Positions 7,910 through 19,089 of a stretch of 64,000 bases of DNA are shown one piece after another; position 1 is the stretch's first letter; every line of letters starts with the position of its first letter. This DNA is from Pegethrix bostrychoides GSE-TBD4-15B (GTDB taxonomy: Bacteria > Cyanobacteriota > Cyanobacteriia > Elainellales > Elainellaceae): contig JAHHHV010000070.1 of NCBI GenBank assembly GCA_019359155.1, positions 1-64,000 on the forward strand. Direction: 5' to 3'. Position numbers and translations under genes: made by a program. The notes under the pieces were generated by a model, which did not search any database, was not told the DNA's origin, and saw only the letters and a list, made by a program, of their open reading frames with translations.

Positions 7910-8929
7910 ATGAATCAGCTCAATAACGCGCTGACGCTGTTTTTTAGCCTGCTGGTGGAGGCGCTGCCGTTTTTAATCATCGGCGTGCTGTTCTCCAGCG
8001 CCCTGCTGCTGTTTGTGGATGAGCGCAAGCTGATTGCCGTAGTGCCCAAGCAGGCGTTCTTAGCAGCGCTGGCAGGGAGCTTGATCGGCTTTCTGTTTCC
8101 GGTCTGCGAATGCGGCAACGTGCCCGTAGCGCGACGGCTGATCACGCAGGGCGCACCCTCAGCCATGGCGATCGGTTTTTTGCTGGCAGCTCCAGTCGTG
8201 AATCCGGTCGTGTTTTGGGCGACCTGGATTGCCTTCCGCGATCAGCCAGAAATTGTGTTTCTGCGAATTGGCGGCTCGCTGCTAATTGCCACCATCATTG
8301 GCTACGTGTTCAGCACCCAGGCCGATCTGCGCCCGATGCTTCAGCCGACAGTCGCGCGAGCCATGCTGCTGCCGCGCCGCTCAGGACAGGCCAAATTGGG
8401 CAGACCAGAGCTTGCGCCGCTGCTTCAGTCGGGCACGTTTTTTCTAGGCCAGTCTGAGCAGCCCATCCAGCTTGACGCGCTAGGGGCAGCAGTTGTCAAC
8501 CCCGACCTAGCGCGACCGATTCCCGAACGGCTGCGGCTGATGCTCGACAACGTGGTGCAGGAGCTGCGTGAGCTAGGCGGCATTCTAGTCATTGGCTCCG
8601 CGATTGCCGCAATTGTGCAGACTTCCATTCCGCGTGAGGTGATTCTGGGTCTGGGTCAGGGGCCAGTCACCTCAATTCTGGCAATGATGATTCTGGCCGT
8701 TGTTGTGTCGATCTGCTCGACGGTGGATGCTTTCTTCGCGCTGTCGTTTGCCGCCGTCTTCACCACCGGATCGCTGCTGGCTTTCCTGGTGCTGGGACCC
8801 ATGGTCGATCTTAAAAACATTGCGCTGCTGCTAACGGTATTTCGAGGGCGGGCAATTTTCTATCTGTTTGCACTGGCAGGCCAACTCACTTTTCTCTTGG
8901 CACTGTTAATCAACTTTTACGTCAGCTAA
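7910..8929 (+). CDS. Permease of the DUF318 / COG0701 family
   Basis: 339 residues with about eight hydrophobic segments in two halves separated by a soluble loop (residues about 150-205). Conserved motif FPVCECGNVPVARRL follows membrane segment 2, and the second half carries SICSTVDAFFALSF; both are signatures of the COG0701 permeases. Family members are linked to metal, sulfide or organic-ion export in other bacteria, but the substrate here is unknown. It is 4 bp upstream of a TIGR03943 gene, and the two form a conserved pair. Confidence 0.85.
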   Translation: MNQLNNALTLFFSLLVEALPFLIIGVLFSSALLLFVDERKLIAVVPKQAFLAALAGSLIGFLFPVCECGNVPVARRLITQGAPSAMAIGFLLAAPVVNPVVFWATWIAFRDQPEIVFLRIGGSLLIATIIGYVFSTQADLRPMLQPTVARAMLLPRRSGQAKLGRPELAPLLQSGTFFLGQSEQPIQLDALGAAVVNPDLARPIPERLRLMLDNVVQELRELGGILVIGSAIAAIVQTSIPREVILGLGQGPVTSILAMMILAVVVSICSTVDAFFALSFAAVFTTGSLLAFLVLGPMVDLKNIALLLTVFRGRAIFYLFALAGQLTFLLALLINFYVS

Positions 8930-8933
8930 TTTT

Positions 8934-9704
8934 ATGAACGCAAGTTTTCGTCCTTTTAAAGGGTTTAGCCGACTGCAATGGCTGCTAGACATGGCCGCGA
9001 TTCTGGCCTGGGGCTGGCTGCTGGTGCAATACTGGCTGAACGGCAAGATGAATTTGCTGCTGCATCCCAACTATATTTGGCTAGCCTATTCGGCAGGTTT
9101 TTTCCTGCTAGCGCTGGGCGCGATCAAGCTGCTGCAAAGCCTACGCCGTTCACGTCCTCCCGCCGAGCAGCTTCAGCATATGGCGCTGTTTCCGTCCGGA
9201 TTGAGCAGCTTGATTTTACTAGCCACAGCGCTGTTTGGGCTGCAGTTTACGCCGCAGCCGTTCGCCAGCGAAATGGCGCTGAATCGAGGCGTGGGCGAAA
9301 CGCTGACGCTAACTCGCTCGCAGCCGCAGGCGTTTCGCGCGGCCATTAAGCCAGAGAGTCGCTCGCTGACTGACTGGATCAAGACGCTGAATGTGTATCC
9401 AGAGCCAGATGCCTATACCGGACAGAAAGTGAGCGTAGAAGGCTTTACGATTCATCTGCCGAATCTGCCAGAAAGCCATTTAGGAATTGCCCGGTTTGTG
9501 ATCACCTGCTGCGCGGCGGATGCCTATCCGGTGGGGCTACCCGTGAAATTACCCGATGGCGATCGGACTGCCTACCCGCCAGACAAATGGTTTCGGGTGG
9601 AGGGTGAAATGATTACCGAAACGCTGGACAATCGGCGGCAGCTCGTGATTCAGGCTAAGAGCCTCACCGATATTCCAACGCCCAAGAATCCCTATGCGTC
9701 GTGA
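8934..9704 (+). CDS. TIGR03943 / DUF1980 protein, permease partner
   Basis: 256 residues: an N-terminal segment with about three membrane helices (residues about 12-110) and a C-terminal periplasmic-type domain. The latter contains the conserved FVITCCAADAYPVGLPV motif with a Cys pair. Proteins of this family are almost always encoded next to a COG0701 permease (compare B. subtilis YcgQ/YcgR) and are thought to form a complex with it. The 4-bp gap here supports that. Substrate unknown. Confidence 0.85.
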   Translation: MNASFRPFKGFSRLQWLLDMAAILAWGWLLVQYWLNGKMNLLLHPNYIWLAYSAGFFLLALGAIKLLQSLRRSRPPAEQLQHMALFPSGLSSLILLATALFGLQFTPQPFASEMALNRGVGETLTLTRSQPQAFRAAIKPESRSLTDWIKTLNVYPEPDAYTGQKVSVEGFTIHLPNLPESHLGIARFVITCCAADAYPVGLPVKLPDGDRTAYPPDKWFRVEGEMITETLDNRRQLVIQAKSLTDIPTPKNPYAS

Positions 9705-9708
9705 GAAT

Positions 9709-9726
9709 TCAGAATAGTCAGAATAG
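9709..9726. repeat. 9-bp tandem duplication after the permease unit
   Basis: TCAGAATAG twice in tandem, 4 bp after the stop codon at 9702-9704. Confidence 0.75.
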
Positions 9727-9734
9727 CCGACAAA

Positions 9735-9758
9735 AAAGCCTGCGCTAAGGCAGGCTTT
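9735..9758 (-). terminator. Rho-independent terminator of sigA
   Basis: Perfect 9-bp stem AAAGCCTGC / GCAGGCTTT around the 6-nt loop GCTAAG. On the minus strand it is followed by a T-rich stretch (complement of 9732-9737). It lies 40 bases beyond the sigA stop and may also stop readthrough from the convergent permease genes. Confidence 0.85.
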
Positions 9759-9799
9759 ACAACTAACGAAATAACTAACGAATTTTTGAAAGGAGTATA

Positions 9800-10954
9800 T
9801 TAGCGGATATATTCTTTCAAGACACTGTTCCGGTTCGGGTGACGCAGCTTGCGGAGCGCTTTGGCTTCAATCTGGCGAATTCGCTCTCGCGTTACGTTGA
9901 AAATCTGGCCGATTTCTTCCAGCGTTTTCATCCGGCCATCATCTAAACCATACCGCAGGCGTAGCACGTCGCGTTCACGCGGGCTTAGCGTTCCTAACAC
10001 GCTTTCCAGGTCTTCGCGCAGTAGATTCTTAGAAACCTGATCCTCAGGCGTTTCGCCGTCGGATTCAATGAAGTCTCCCAGGCGAGAGTCCTCTTCTTTA
10101 CCAATTGGCGTTTCCAGCGAGATCGGCAGCTGAGCTGACTTGGCGATAAACCGCAGCTTCTCAATCGTCATCTCCATCCGCGTTGCAATCTCTTCCTCGG
10201 TGGGTTTGCGCCCCATTTCCTGAGAGAGCAGCTTCGTGGTTTTTTTGATCCGCGAAATCGTCTCGTAAAGATGCACAGGCAGGCGGATGGTGCGCGACTG
10301 ATCGGCAATAGCGCGGGTGATGGCCTGACGAATCCACCAGGTAGCATAGGTCGAAAACTTGTAGCCCTTTTCGTGGTCAAACTTCTCAGCCGCCCGAATC
10401 AAGCCCAAGCTGCCTTCCTGGATCAAATCCTGGAACGACAGACCCCGATTCATATACTTCTTCGCAATCGAGACGACTAAGCGCAAGTTAGACTGCACCA
10501 TTTTCTCTTTGGCACGTCGCCCTTCATGCAGCCGCCGCCGGAACTTAGGCAGCGTTTGATTGACCTCATTGGCCCAGGTTTCCAGGTTGAGTTCAAAATC
10601 CTGCGGGCTTTGCTCCAACCGTTCACAGAGCTTGTCTCGAATGCGTTCAAGCTCAAGCAAATCAGCAATCTTGCGCGCTAGCTCAATTTCCTCATCGGCT
10701 CTGAGCAGCCGGATTCGGCCAATCTCCTGTAAATAGAGCCGAATCGAATCTTCTGTATAGTGCTTCTTCTTGGCTGGGGTTCGACGGCGAGCTGCACCTT
10801 TAGTGGTTTTGCTGCTGCCGCTCTCTTCCTCAGATGCATCCTCAGACGAACCTTCAAATACATCATCTCGCTCATCGCCCTCTTCAACCAACAGTGCATC
10901 CAAATTGCTCTGGGATGGTTCAAGGGTTTCGAGTACGTCATTAGCCTGGGTCAT
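9800..10954 (-). CDS. sigA: Principal sigma factor SigA (RpoD, group 1)
   Basis: Housekeeping sigma-70 factor. 384 residues with an acidic, poorly conserved N-terminus (residues 1-65, rich in Asp, Glu and Ser). Region 1.2 is [17 protein letters not shown]. Regions 2.1-2.4 include [20 protein letters not shown] and the -10 recognition helix [18 protein letters not shown]. Regions 3 and 4 include [19 protein letters not shown] and the -35 helix [18 protein letters not shown]. Length and the intact region 1.2 to 4 fit the group-1 factor of cyanobacteria. Monocistronic, with a clear terminator. Confidence 0.94.
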   Translation of the reverse strand: MTQANDVLETLEPSQSNLDALLVEEGDERDDVFEGSSEDASEEESGSSKTTKGAARRRTPAKKKHYTEDSIRLYLQEIGRIRLLRADEEIELARKIADLLELERIRDKLCERLEQSPQDFELNLETWANEVNQTLPKFRRRLHEGRRAKEKMVQSNLRLVVSIAKKYMNRGLSFQDLIQEGSLGLIRAAEKFDHEKGYKFSTYATWWIRQAITRAIADQSRTIRLPVHLYETISRIKKTTKLLSQEMGRKPTEEEIATRMEMTIEKLRFIAKSAQLPISLETPIGKEEDSRLGDFIESDGETPEDQVSKNLLREDLESVLGTLSPRERDVLRLRYGLDDGRMKTLEEIGQIFNVTRERIRQIEAKALRKLRHPNRNSVLKEYIR

Positions 10955-11556
10955 GCCGCGCTCCTCATGCTCCTTACATCAAATTGAAAGTCAGTCACGC
11001 TAGGGCAGATGAGCCGCTAGCAGTTGAGCTGTTTGTGAACTGAGTTGTAGTTAGGTTTCTAGAACTGTAGGTTTCCAGAATTACAACCAGTCTGCTGATA
11101 GCTAACCCAAAGGCAAACGCTTGTCCTCAGCAAATGCCGAGAGTCAGCACCAAAACGGGAATCAATGCCTGCGGTTTTCGCTGAAGCCTCTCCGATTGTA
11201 ACTTTTCTCACAAAAGTTGCACGCTTTTTTAGACATTTCGCTGAGATGATTTGCTGAGATGAACTGAAATTCAAACTGTCTAAGACTGCGCCCGTTTTTA
11301 AGCTACAAAGTCAAGATAAACGCTCAGCAAAACTCCTTAGACTTGCTAATCGAACATGTTATGAGCCGCTACAGATGTACTCCTGAGTTGAATAAATCAT
11401 GCAGATGCTGCTGGAGAAATTGTTATGAATTCAGCATAACCGAACATTTGTGAACCGGCAGTAGAAATGAGTTCAAAAGTGGCTGTTTAACCCACTTTTA
11501 TGGTGCTCAATATGATTACTTTTTGTTACAAATAGAATATTACAGCAACAATAAAT
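10955..11556. other. Non-coding region upstream of sigA
   Basis: About 600 bases with no convincing gene; it must hold the sigA promoter (minus strand). A perfect 8-bp hairpin AAAAGTGG / CCACTTTT (11475-11499, 9-nt loop) lies in the middle. No T-run follows it on either strand, so it is not an evident terminator. Confidence 0.5.
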
Positions 11557-11594
11557 CCGGCTTGGCTGGCTGGCGAGTCAGCTAGCTAAGCCGG
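11557..11594 (+). promoter_or_regulatory. 15-bp hairpin before the Trp-rich gene
   Basis: CCGGCTTGGCTGGCT (11557-11571) pairs with AGCTAGCTAAGCCGG (11580-11594) over 15 positions with two G-U pairs as RNA, around an 8-nt loop. It ends 51 bases before the ATG of the Trp-rich protein, and no T-run follows. It may be a 5' leader structure controlling that gene. Confidence 0.5.
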
Positions 11595-11645
11595 TGAGAG
11601 ATCAGTTTGAGCCACTTAGCTTCAACCACCCATGATCAGGACGCG

Positions 11646-11903
11646 ATGCCCAAGAAACAAAAGTTTCCCTATCTAGTTGGATCCAAATGGACTTCGCAGC
11701 AAACCACCTGGGGCTGGCGGCATTTTCAGGTGGTCAACCGCAAAAACGAAGGTCGCTGGATATTTGCCGAGATGATTGCCGCCTGTGATCCCAGCGTCCG
11801 GTTTTGGCTCAACGCTCAGCAGCTTAAGGACAGCAATCTCTGGCAGGCAGGCTGGCAAATGCTGCAGGAGATTACGGCAGAGTCAGAGGCGAGTGAGACT
11901 TGA
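11646..11903 (+). CDS. TIGR02450 small Trp-rich protein
   Basis: 85 residues from ATG 11646, which has AGGA just upstream; an in-frame TTG at 11607 is less likely. The sequence follows the TIGR02450 pattern closely: PYLVGSKWTSQQ, then GWRHFQVVNRKNEGRW, then CDPSVRFWLNAQQLKD, then LWQAGW. It contains seven tryptophans. The family is found mainly in cyanobacteria and marine proteobacteria; function unknown. Convergent with the aldehyde dehydrogenase gene, 16 bp apart. Confidence 0.88.
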   Translation: MPKKQKFPYLVGSKWTSQQTTWGWRHFQVVNRKNEGRWIFAEMIAACDPSVRFWLNAQQLKDSNLWQAGWQMLQEITAESEASET

Positions 11904-11919
11904 GCGAGAGGCGAGCGAT

Positions 11920-13392
11920 TTAACCATCAAACACGACCGAATGCCAAGCTTTCTTTGCTTCGCCTGTCAGCTCCAGCATCACATGCTTCACGACAGTATA
12001 TTCTTCTAGCGCGTAGTACGACATATCTTTGCCAAAGCCGCTCTGCTTGAAGCCGCCGTGGGGCTGCTCGCTGGCAATCGGCAGATGGTCGTTGACCCAA
12101 ACCGTACCGCAATCCATCGCCGCCACCATCCGCATGGCGCATTGGACATTGCGCGTCCAGACGCTACCCGCTAAACCATAGGGCGTATCGTTGGCTAGCT
12201 TGACGGCTTCTGCCTCATCTGCAAAGCGATTCACCACGACCACCGGGCCGAAGATCTCTGCTTGGACGCAGCTAGCCGCTTGCGGGGCATCGACTAATAC
12301 AGTGGGTGGGTAGTAAAAGCCGGCGCCTTCAGGCAAAATGCCGCCCGTGACCACTTTCACGCCCTGCTGCCGCGCCTCTTCCACCATGCCATGCACCTTC
12401 AGCCGATGCGCTTCGCTGCTGAGCGGGCCAATATCGGTAGCTTCGTCAAACGGATCGCCGACTCGAATGCTGCGGCTCAGCTCGGTGAAGCGCGCCAAAA
12501 ACTGGTCGAACACCCCATCCTGCACATAGATGCGGGTGGCCGCCGTGCAGTCCTGCCCAGAGTTCATGTAGGCTGCCGGGATTGCGCCTCTGGCTGCGGC
12601 CTCAATATCGGCATCGGCAAACACCACAAACGGCGCTTTGCCGCCCAGCTCCAGGGTCACCCGCTTTACCATGGGACAGGCTAGCTCGGCGATGCGTTTG
12701 CCGGTGCGCGTGCTGCCGGTAAAGCTGATCATCCGGATATCGGGGTGGGTGCAGATGGCCTCACCCACTTCTGCTCCGCCCGTCACGACGTTGATCAAGC
12801 CTGCTGGAAAGCCGCAGTCTAAGGCAGTTTTGGCGAGTTCAATAGTGGTGATCGGCGTGTTGGGCGCGGGCTTAATCACCACGGCGTTTCCGGCGGCTAG
12901 CGCTGGCCCCAGCTTCCAAATCGCCATCATAAACGGATAGTTCCAGGGGGTAATCGCTCCTACTACGCCAATTGGCTCGCGGCGCGTCATGCTGGTATAG
13001 CCGCCGACATATTCGCCCGCAGCCGAGCCTTCCTGCCGCCGGACAGCCGCCGCAAAATAGCGCAGGTTGTCAATCGCAAACGGAATGTCGCCGCCGAGGC
13101 TCAGCTTGGTTGGTTTGCCCGCATTGCGGCTCTCCAGATGCGCTAGTTCTTCACTCTTGGCTTCCAGCGCGTCGGCGAGTAGCATCATGGCCGCGCTGCG
13201 TTCGCCATACGAGAGCGCCGCCCAGCTGCTTTGGGCTGTCTTGGCCACAGATACGGCCTGCTCTACATCCGCTTTTGAACCCAGTGCGACAGTGGCGAAG
13301 GGCTGGCCAGTGGCTGGCTCGATCAGGTCTTCGCTGCCGGTCGTCACCAGTGCTTTGCCAATCACCATCGGATAATGAGGTAGCTTGTCCAT
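11920..13392 (-). CDS. NAD(P)-dependent aldehyde dehydrogenase, aminobutyraldehyde type
   Basis: 490 residues, full-length ALDH fold. NAD-binding and catalytic features: ITPWNYPFMMAIWKLGPALA, the FTGSTRTGKRI Rossmann loop, the general-base glutamate in VTLELGGKAP, and the nucleophilic cysteine in SGQDCTAATR. The closest subfamily by appearance is gamma-aminobutyraldehyde/betaine-aldehyde dehydrogenase, which oxidises amino-aldehydes from polyamine breakdown. The exact substrate cannot be read from sequence. Single gene with a GAGG ribosome site. Confidence 0.87.
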   Translation of the reverse strand: MDKLPHYPMVIGKALVTTGSEDLIEPATGQPFATVALGSKADVEQAVSVAKTAQSSWAALSYGERSAAMMLLADALEAKSEELAHLESRNAGKPTKLSLGGDIPFAIDNLRYFAAAVRRQEGSAAGEYVGGYTSMTRREPIGVVGAITPWNYPFMMAIWKLGPALAAGNAVVIKPAPNTPITTIELAKTALDCGFPAGLINVVTGGAEVGEAICTHPDIRMISFTGSTRTGKRIAELACPMVKRVTLELGGKAPFVVFADADIEAAARGAIPAAYMNSGQDCTAATRIYVQDGVFDQFLARFTELSRSIRVGDPFDEATDIGPLSSEAHRLKVHGMVEEARQQGVKVVTGGILPEGAGFYYPPTVLVDAPQAASCVQAEIFGPVVVVNRFADEAEAVKLANDTPYGLAGSVWTRNVQCAMRMVAAMDCGTVWVNDHLPIASEQPHGGFKQSGFGKDMSYYALEEYTVVKHVMLELTGEAKKAWHSVVFDG

Positions 13393-13686
13393 AGGAGTGC
13401 CTCTTGAAATCGCTATAGTCCAACTCTATATATAAGTTCAATCTCTACAGACTGGGAACAAGTTGCTGAGGCACGATATCATCTATCAACAGATGGTTTA
13501 AACCTACTCTTGGGTGTGAGATTAGAGCAGGCTCGAAAAACCAGCGTAAACCAGCATATTGATGTTCGACTTCATGTTCGACTGCTTTTGCTCAGGCTTA
13601 TTGATGAAGAATCAGAGCTTCAACATCTGTGATTGGAGGTTTAATAGAGACTTAGCCGAGATTCGGGCGGTTGCTAGCGTATTGCC

Positions 13687-15606
13687 GTGGGAGCTTCTTC
13701 TGTGCAGAAACTGACTCAAACTGATGTTCAAACTGATGCTCAAACTGACAGACTGGATCGCCAGACCAATCGTCACGCCGACTGTGAGCCTGTCCCACCT
13801 GCCAAAGCTCGGTTGCAGCTGCTGACGGGGCTAAGCTTACCCTGGGTTGGCGCAGCGCTGGCGCTAGCCGGATTGGGAATGCCAGCCCAAGCGCAGAATA
13901 TTCCGCTTGAGCCTCAGCTTGACGTGGGCGTTGTGCAGCGATTTGGCAGCAGTCCGCAAGATGAAGTCATTCTCAAACCGACGGCAGGAGATAGCCTGAC
14001 CGTGAAATTTGAGCTGCAAGACCAGCCTCAAACGCTGACCACAACGGGCGATGTCAAGCTGAAGCTAGAGATGCAGCAGCAGTCAGATCCCAAAGTCACC
14101 GAGCGGGTGATCCTGAGCACGCACCGCAGCTTTGAGAGCGCCGAAGATAGCGCCAGTCAGTGGAAAAACCAGGGTATTGAAGTCGAGGTGGCGCAGCCCC
14201 GGCAGTGGCAGGTCTGGGCTAAGCGCGACACCTACAAAACGCCGCTGCTGCGCCGTCTGCTCATGCAGAATCTCCAGTCAAACGGTTCCCGCACAGCTTT
14301 CATTGACACGCAGGTGCAGACGCAGATTCCCAAAGCGGCAGTCGTGATCAACGGCACTAGCTACCAGCAGGATCAGCTAGAGTTTGGCTCAACCAGCAAT
14401 CGCATCGAGGTGACATTTAACCGCGAAGAGCAGGGGACACGCAGCTATGCTGGCAGTCTCAAGCTCCAGCCCAATGCCTATGGGACTTATACCCTGGTGA
14501 ATCAGGTGCCGCTCGAAACCTACCTGCGCGGTGTCGTGCCCCACGAAATTGGCTCAGGCGCACCGCCTACGACCGTAGAAGCGCAGGCGGTGCTGGCCCG
14601 CACCTATGCGCTCCGCAACCTGCGCCGATTTGCGATCGACAACTATCAGATCTGTGCCGACACGCAGTGTCAGGTCTATTGGGGGCTAGGAGGCGCGACC
14701 CCTGAGGCCGATCGGGCAATTACGGCGACCAAAGGCAAAGTTTTGACCTACAGCAACGAGCTAATCGACGCGCTCTACTCCTCAACCACAGGCGGCGTAA
14801 CAGCTCCGTTTAGCAATGTCTGGAACGGCCCTGATCGGCCTTACCTGCGGGCAGTGGTCGATTCGGTGCAGAACATCTGGAGCCTGCCACAGCGCAGCCT
14901 CTCAGAAGAGGCAAACTTCCGCAGCTTTATCAGCCTAAAGCAGGGCTTTAACGAAGACGGCTGGGATATGTTTCGCTGGCGAGTTGAAAGCCCGCTGAGC
15001 GAGATTGCCAAGGATCTGCGCGCTTATTTGCAGAGTAAGCAACATCCGCTGGCCAACTTTACCCAGGTCAACGATCTGCGGATTGTGGAACGTTCGCCAG
15101 CAGGTCGAGTCCAAAAAATGGAGGTGACCACTGACCGAGGCTTGGTACAGCTTGAAAAAGACGAGATCTTGCGAGCGCTCTATGCGCCCAACAGCACGCT
15201 GTTTTATCTCGATCCGGTCTACGAAACCCCAGCGGCCAAAACCAACGTCGCGAAGCCAGATGCTCAGGCTGGTGCTCAAGCTAGCGATCAGGTTGACAGC
15301 TCGAATGCTGCCAATCAGGACGCGAAACCAGATGACCTGACGGCTCAAGTTAGCCCTAGTCCCAATCCGACAGCTCCAGAGACTAGCCCAGCCCCCAAGG
15401 TTCTGAAAGGCTTTACCTTCGTGGGCGGCGGCTTAGGACACGGTGTCGGCATGAGCCAAACTGGAGCCTATCGACTGGGTAAGTTGGGCTGGTCCCATGA
15501 GCAGATTCTTAGCTTCTACTATCCCAATACGCAGCTTCAGCCGTTGAACCCAACTATTACCTTCTGGAAAGAGCCGGAAGATGCCAAGGAACCAGAGGCT
15601 CAGTAG
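13687..15606 (+). CDS. SpoIID/LytB-domain protein, exported
   Basis: 639 residues from GTG 13687 (no nearby ATG). A Thr/Gln/Asp-rich leader contains three tandem 12-bp repeats (QTDV QTDA QTDR). It is followed by a hydrophobic segment ending in GLGMPAQAQN, probably a signal peptide or membrane anchor. The SpoIID domain (about 255-600) shows PLETYLRGVVPHEIG with the key glutamate, AVLARTYALRN, YSSTTGG, and C-terminal GHGVGMSQTGAYRLG. A Pro/Ala/Asp-rich insert interrupts it at about 515-575. SpoIID in Bacillus is a lytic transglycosylase acting on glycan strands without stem peptides; cyanobacterial homologues presumably act on cell wall. Confidence 0.85.
   Translation: MGASSVQKLTQTDVQTDAQTDRLDRQTNRHADCEPVPPAKARLQLLTGLSLPWVGAALALAGLGMPAQAQNIPLEPQLDVGVVQRFGSSPQDEVILKPTAGDSLTVKFELQDQPQTLTTTGDVKLKLEMQQQSDPKVTERVILSTHRSFESAEDSASQWKNQGIEVEVAQPRQWQVWAKRDTYKTPLLRRLLMQNLQSNGSRTAFIDTQVQTQIPKAAVVINGTSYQQDQLEFGSTSNRIEVTFNREEQGTRSYAGSLKLQPNAYGTYTLVNQVPLETYLRGVVPHEIGSGAPPTTVEAQAVLARTYALRNLRRFAIDNYQICADTQCQVYWGLGGATPEADRAITATKGKVLTYSNELIDALYSSTTGGVTAPFSNVWNGPDRPYLRAVVDSVQNIWSLPQRSLSEEANFRSFISLKQGFNEDGWDMFRWRVESPLSEIAKDLRAYLQSKQHPLANFTQVNDLRIVERSPAGRVQKMEVTTDRGLVQLEKDEILRALYAPNSTLFYLDPVYETPAAKTNVAKPDAQAGAQASDQVDSSNAANQDAKPDDLTAQVSPSPNPTAPETSPAPKVLKGFTFVGGGLGHGVGMSQTGAYRLGKLGWSHEQILSFYYPNTQLQPLNPTITFWKEPEDAKEPEAQ
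13717..13752 (+). repeat. 12-bp tandem repeat x3 near the spoIID-like start
   Basis: CAAACTGATGTT, CAAACTGATGCT, CAAACTGACAGA, in frame, encoding Gln-Thr-Asp-X three times in the N-terminal leader. Confidence 0.85.
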
Positions 15607-15638
15607 CAGCAGGCTTGCCGCGAGTACAAATCCTCAGA

Positions 15639-15660
15639 GCAAATTACAAGCAAATTACAA
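15639..15660. repeat. 11-bp tandem duplication after the spoIID-like gene
   Basis: GCAAATTACAA twice in tandem, about 33 bp after the stop codon. Confidence 0.8.
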
Positions 15661-15662
15661 AG

Positions 15663-15693
15663 AAGGATAGAGCGTTGATACTGCTCTATCCTT
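15663..15693. terminator. Bidirectional terminator between spoIID-like gene and ferredoxin
   Basis: Perfect 11-bp stem AAGGATAGAGC / GCTCTATCCTT with a 9-nt loop, between two convergent genes. A T-rich tail (CTTCTTTG) follows on the minus strand, so it best fits the ferredoxin transcript; the plus-strand tail is weak. Confidence 0.75.
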
Positions 15694-15766
15694 TACTCAA
15701 TCTTGTACTCAGTGTTGAATCACAGTATTCATTGCGCCATACGATTCATGGCATCACAGGGGACGC

Positions 15767-16096
<330 letters not shown>

Positions 16097-16264
16097 TCAT
16101 TTTTTATGCAATGCCCAGCTCAACAATTCTTTGTCAAACTGCCTCTGGGCAAACTTCTCTTTCTGATACTACGGGAAAACCCCCGCGCTGTAACGTCAGT
16201 TCAGCCCTTTAGATGAACGGGATTCGTAATGAAAACGGCTGAATTTGGCCTGAATTACTTATAC

Positions 16265-16286
16265 GTAAAGGCAAAGTAAAGGCAAA
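16265..16286. repeat. 11-bp tandem duplication
   Basis: GTAAAGGCAAA twice in tandem, between the ferredoxin gene and the second SpoIID-like gene. Confidence 0.75.
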
Positions 16287-16337
16287 TTAGCTGTAGATCA
16301 GCCCAATGCGCCTAGGCAATGCGCCGAGCCAGATCCC

Positions 16338-17507
16338 CTACTGCTGGTCGCTGACAAACTTGCCCAGCCCTGTACCGGGATAGTAGCCGCCTAAAATCTG
16401 CTGGTAGCCGTAGCCCTGTTCAGCCAGACTTAGCGCTCCCAGCTGGCTCATGCCATGCCCGTGAAATGCCTCGGCCACAATATCATCTGAGGCCGCATAG
16501 AGCGATTCGACGATGCCGCCTCGGTAGCTGACGAATTCGCCCGCCGTGGCATCTACTGCCTGACTGGTGGCTGCTGCCTCCCGACCAATGCCGCTGTAGA
16601 CCTGGTAATATTCGGTCGCGCCGAGGTGAAACAGCGAACTCATCGGCTTGAAGTAATAGGTAAGCGCATAGGAGCGAGCAGCCACAGACTGCGCCTTGAG
16701 CGCCTCTTGCGGCCAGCTTGGCGAAACTTCGCTGGCAACGACGCTATGTAGATAGCTGCGGAGATTCACCAAATTCACTGCCCAAAGCTTGCCGCCATCG
16801 TTGACCAGCATCAGATTACCGCGATAGGTGCGCTCGCCCAAGTTGAAGGTCGCATCGTTAGCTGGCTCGATTAGCACAGCCGCAGGCAGCTCCGAGCCAT
16901 TGAGCGTGATGCCGTTGGCGCTGGGCTGCACCGTATAGCTGACTCCGGCAGCCATGCTGTTGAGCGGCTGGCGATCTTGTGTCATCACAATTAGCTCAGA
17001 TGCGCCGCTGATCGTGGCTGTGGGCACACCCTCGGCAATCGCCACGCGCATCTCAATTAGACTATCGACCGAGCTGGCAGCGTTCGCAAACGACTGCTTG
17101 TACTGCTCGTTTAAGCGCTGCTGTTCGGCAGTGAGTTTGGGGGCAGCTGGAGCGGACTGAGCAGGGGCGACCTGAGCTGGGCCGGCTGAGCTGGCGGCGC
17201 TCGACGGGCTGGACTTGGCAGGTAATGATTTGGTGGCTGATTTGGTGGCTGATTTAGCGCCTGTTTGGGCTGAAGCGGCAGGCGGCGAGACAGCCTGCGG
17301 CGCAGAGATGGCCGCCGTAGTTGCCCCCGTAGCAGCCGCATTATTCACCATTGCTGCGTTGCTAGCCGCGTCGGGAGCCGAGAATCTGCTAATTAGCAAC
17401 ACCCCAGCCAGCTGTAGCCCAGCCAGCAGCGACAGTAGGAGCCAAGGATACTGTTTGAAGAGCTGAGCTACTGGCTGAGCTGCTGATTTAAATCGAGTTT
17501 TGAGCAT
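16338..17507 (-). CDS. Second SpoIID/LytB-domain protein, membrane-anchored
   Basis: 389 residues from ATG 17507; upstream in-frame starts add a poorly conserved segment. One membrane helix (WLLLSLLAGLQLAGVLLI, residues about 23-40) is followed by an Ala/Ser/Pro-rich linker to about residue 125. The SpoIID domain shows LRSYLHSVVASEVSPSWP with the key glutamate, AQSVAARSYALTYYF and C-terminal HGHGMSQLGALSLA. It is shorter than the paralogue at 13.7 kb. The usual Ser/Thr-Gly-Gly after the LY strand reads SLYAASDDI instead. Probably a peptidoglycan-acting enzyme of the periplasm. Confidence 0.8.
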   Translation of the reverse strand: MLKTRFKSAAQPVAQLFKQYPWLLLSLLAGLQLAGVLLISRFSAPDAASNAAMVNNAAATGATTAAISAPQAVSPPAASAQTGAKSATKSATKSLPAKSSPSSAASSAGPAQVAPAQSAPAAPKLTAEQQRLNEQYKQSFANAASSVDSLIEMRVAIAEGVPTATISGASELIVMTQDRQPLNSMAAGVSYTVQPSANGITLNGSELPAAVLIEPANDATFNLGERTYRGNLMLVNDGGKLWAVNLVNLRSYLHSVVASEVSPSWPQEALKAQSVAARSYALTYYFKPMSSLFHLGATEYYQVYSGIGREAAATSQAVDATAGEFVSYRGGIVESLYAASDDIVAEAFHGHGMSQLGALSLAEQGYGYQQILGGYYPGTGLGKFVSDQQ

Positions 17508-17609
17508 GAGGCAATTCAGCGGGAGATTCAATTCAGTTGATTCAAACCATAGTTTATCCAAGCTCCACCCGTTTTTTCATACTTCCAAGCGATCCAGACC
17601 TTTCCCCGG

Positions 17610-17638
17610 TCGAAATGTAACAGATTGCAACATATAAT
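17610..17638 (+). promoter_or_regulatory. Probable sigma-70 promoter of crtP
   Basis: TATAAT at 17633-17638 with TCGAAA at 17610-17615 (4 of 6 matches to TTGACA) and 17-bp spacing; the ATG of crtP is 39 bases downstream of the -10. Confidence 0.6.
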
Positions 17639-17667
17639 GTGAGAGTCAAGCAGCACACTCAAGGTAG

Positions 17668-19089
<1,422 letters not shown>

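Noticed and set aside
11059-11274. Open frame of 71 codons upstream of sigA.
   Set aside because: Composition unlike neighbouring genes, no ribosome site, no recognisable motif.
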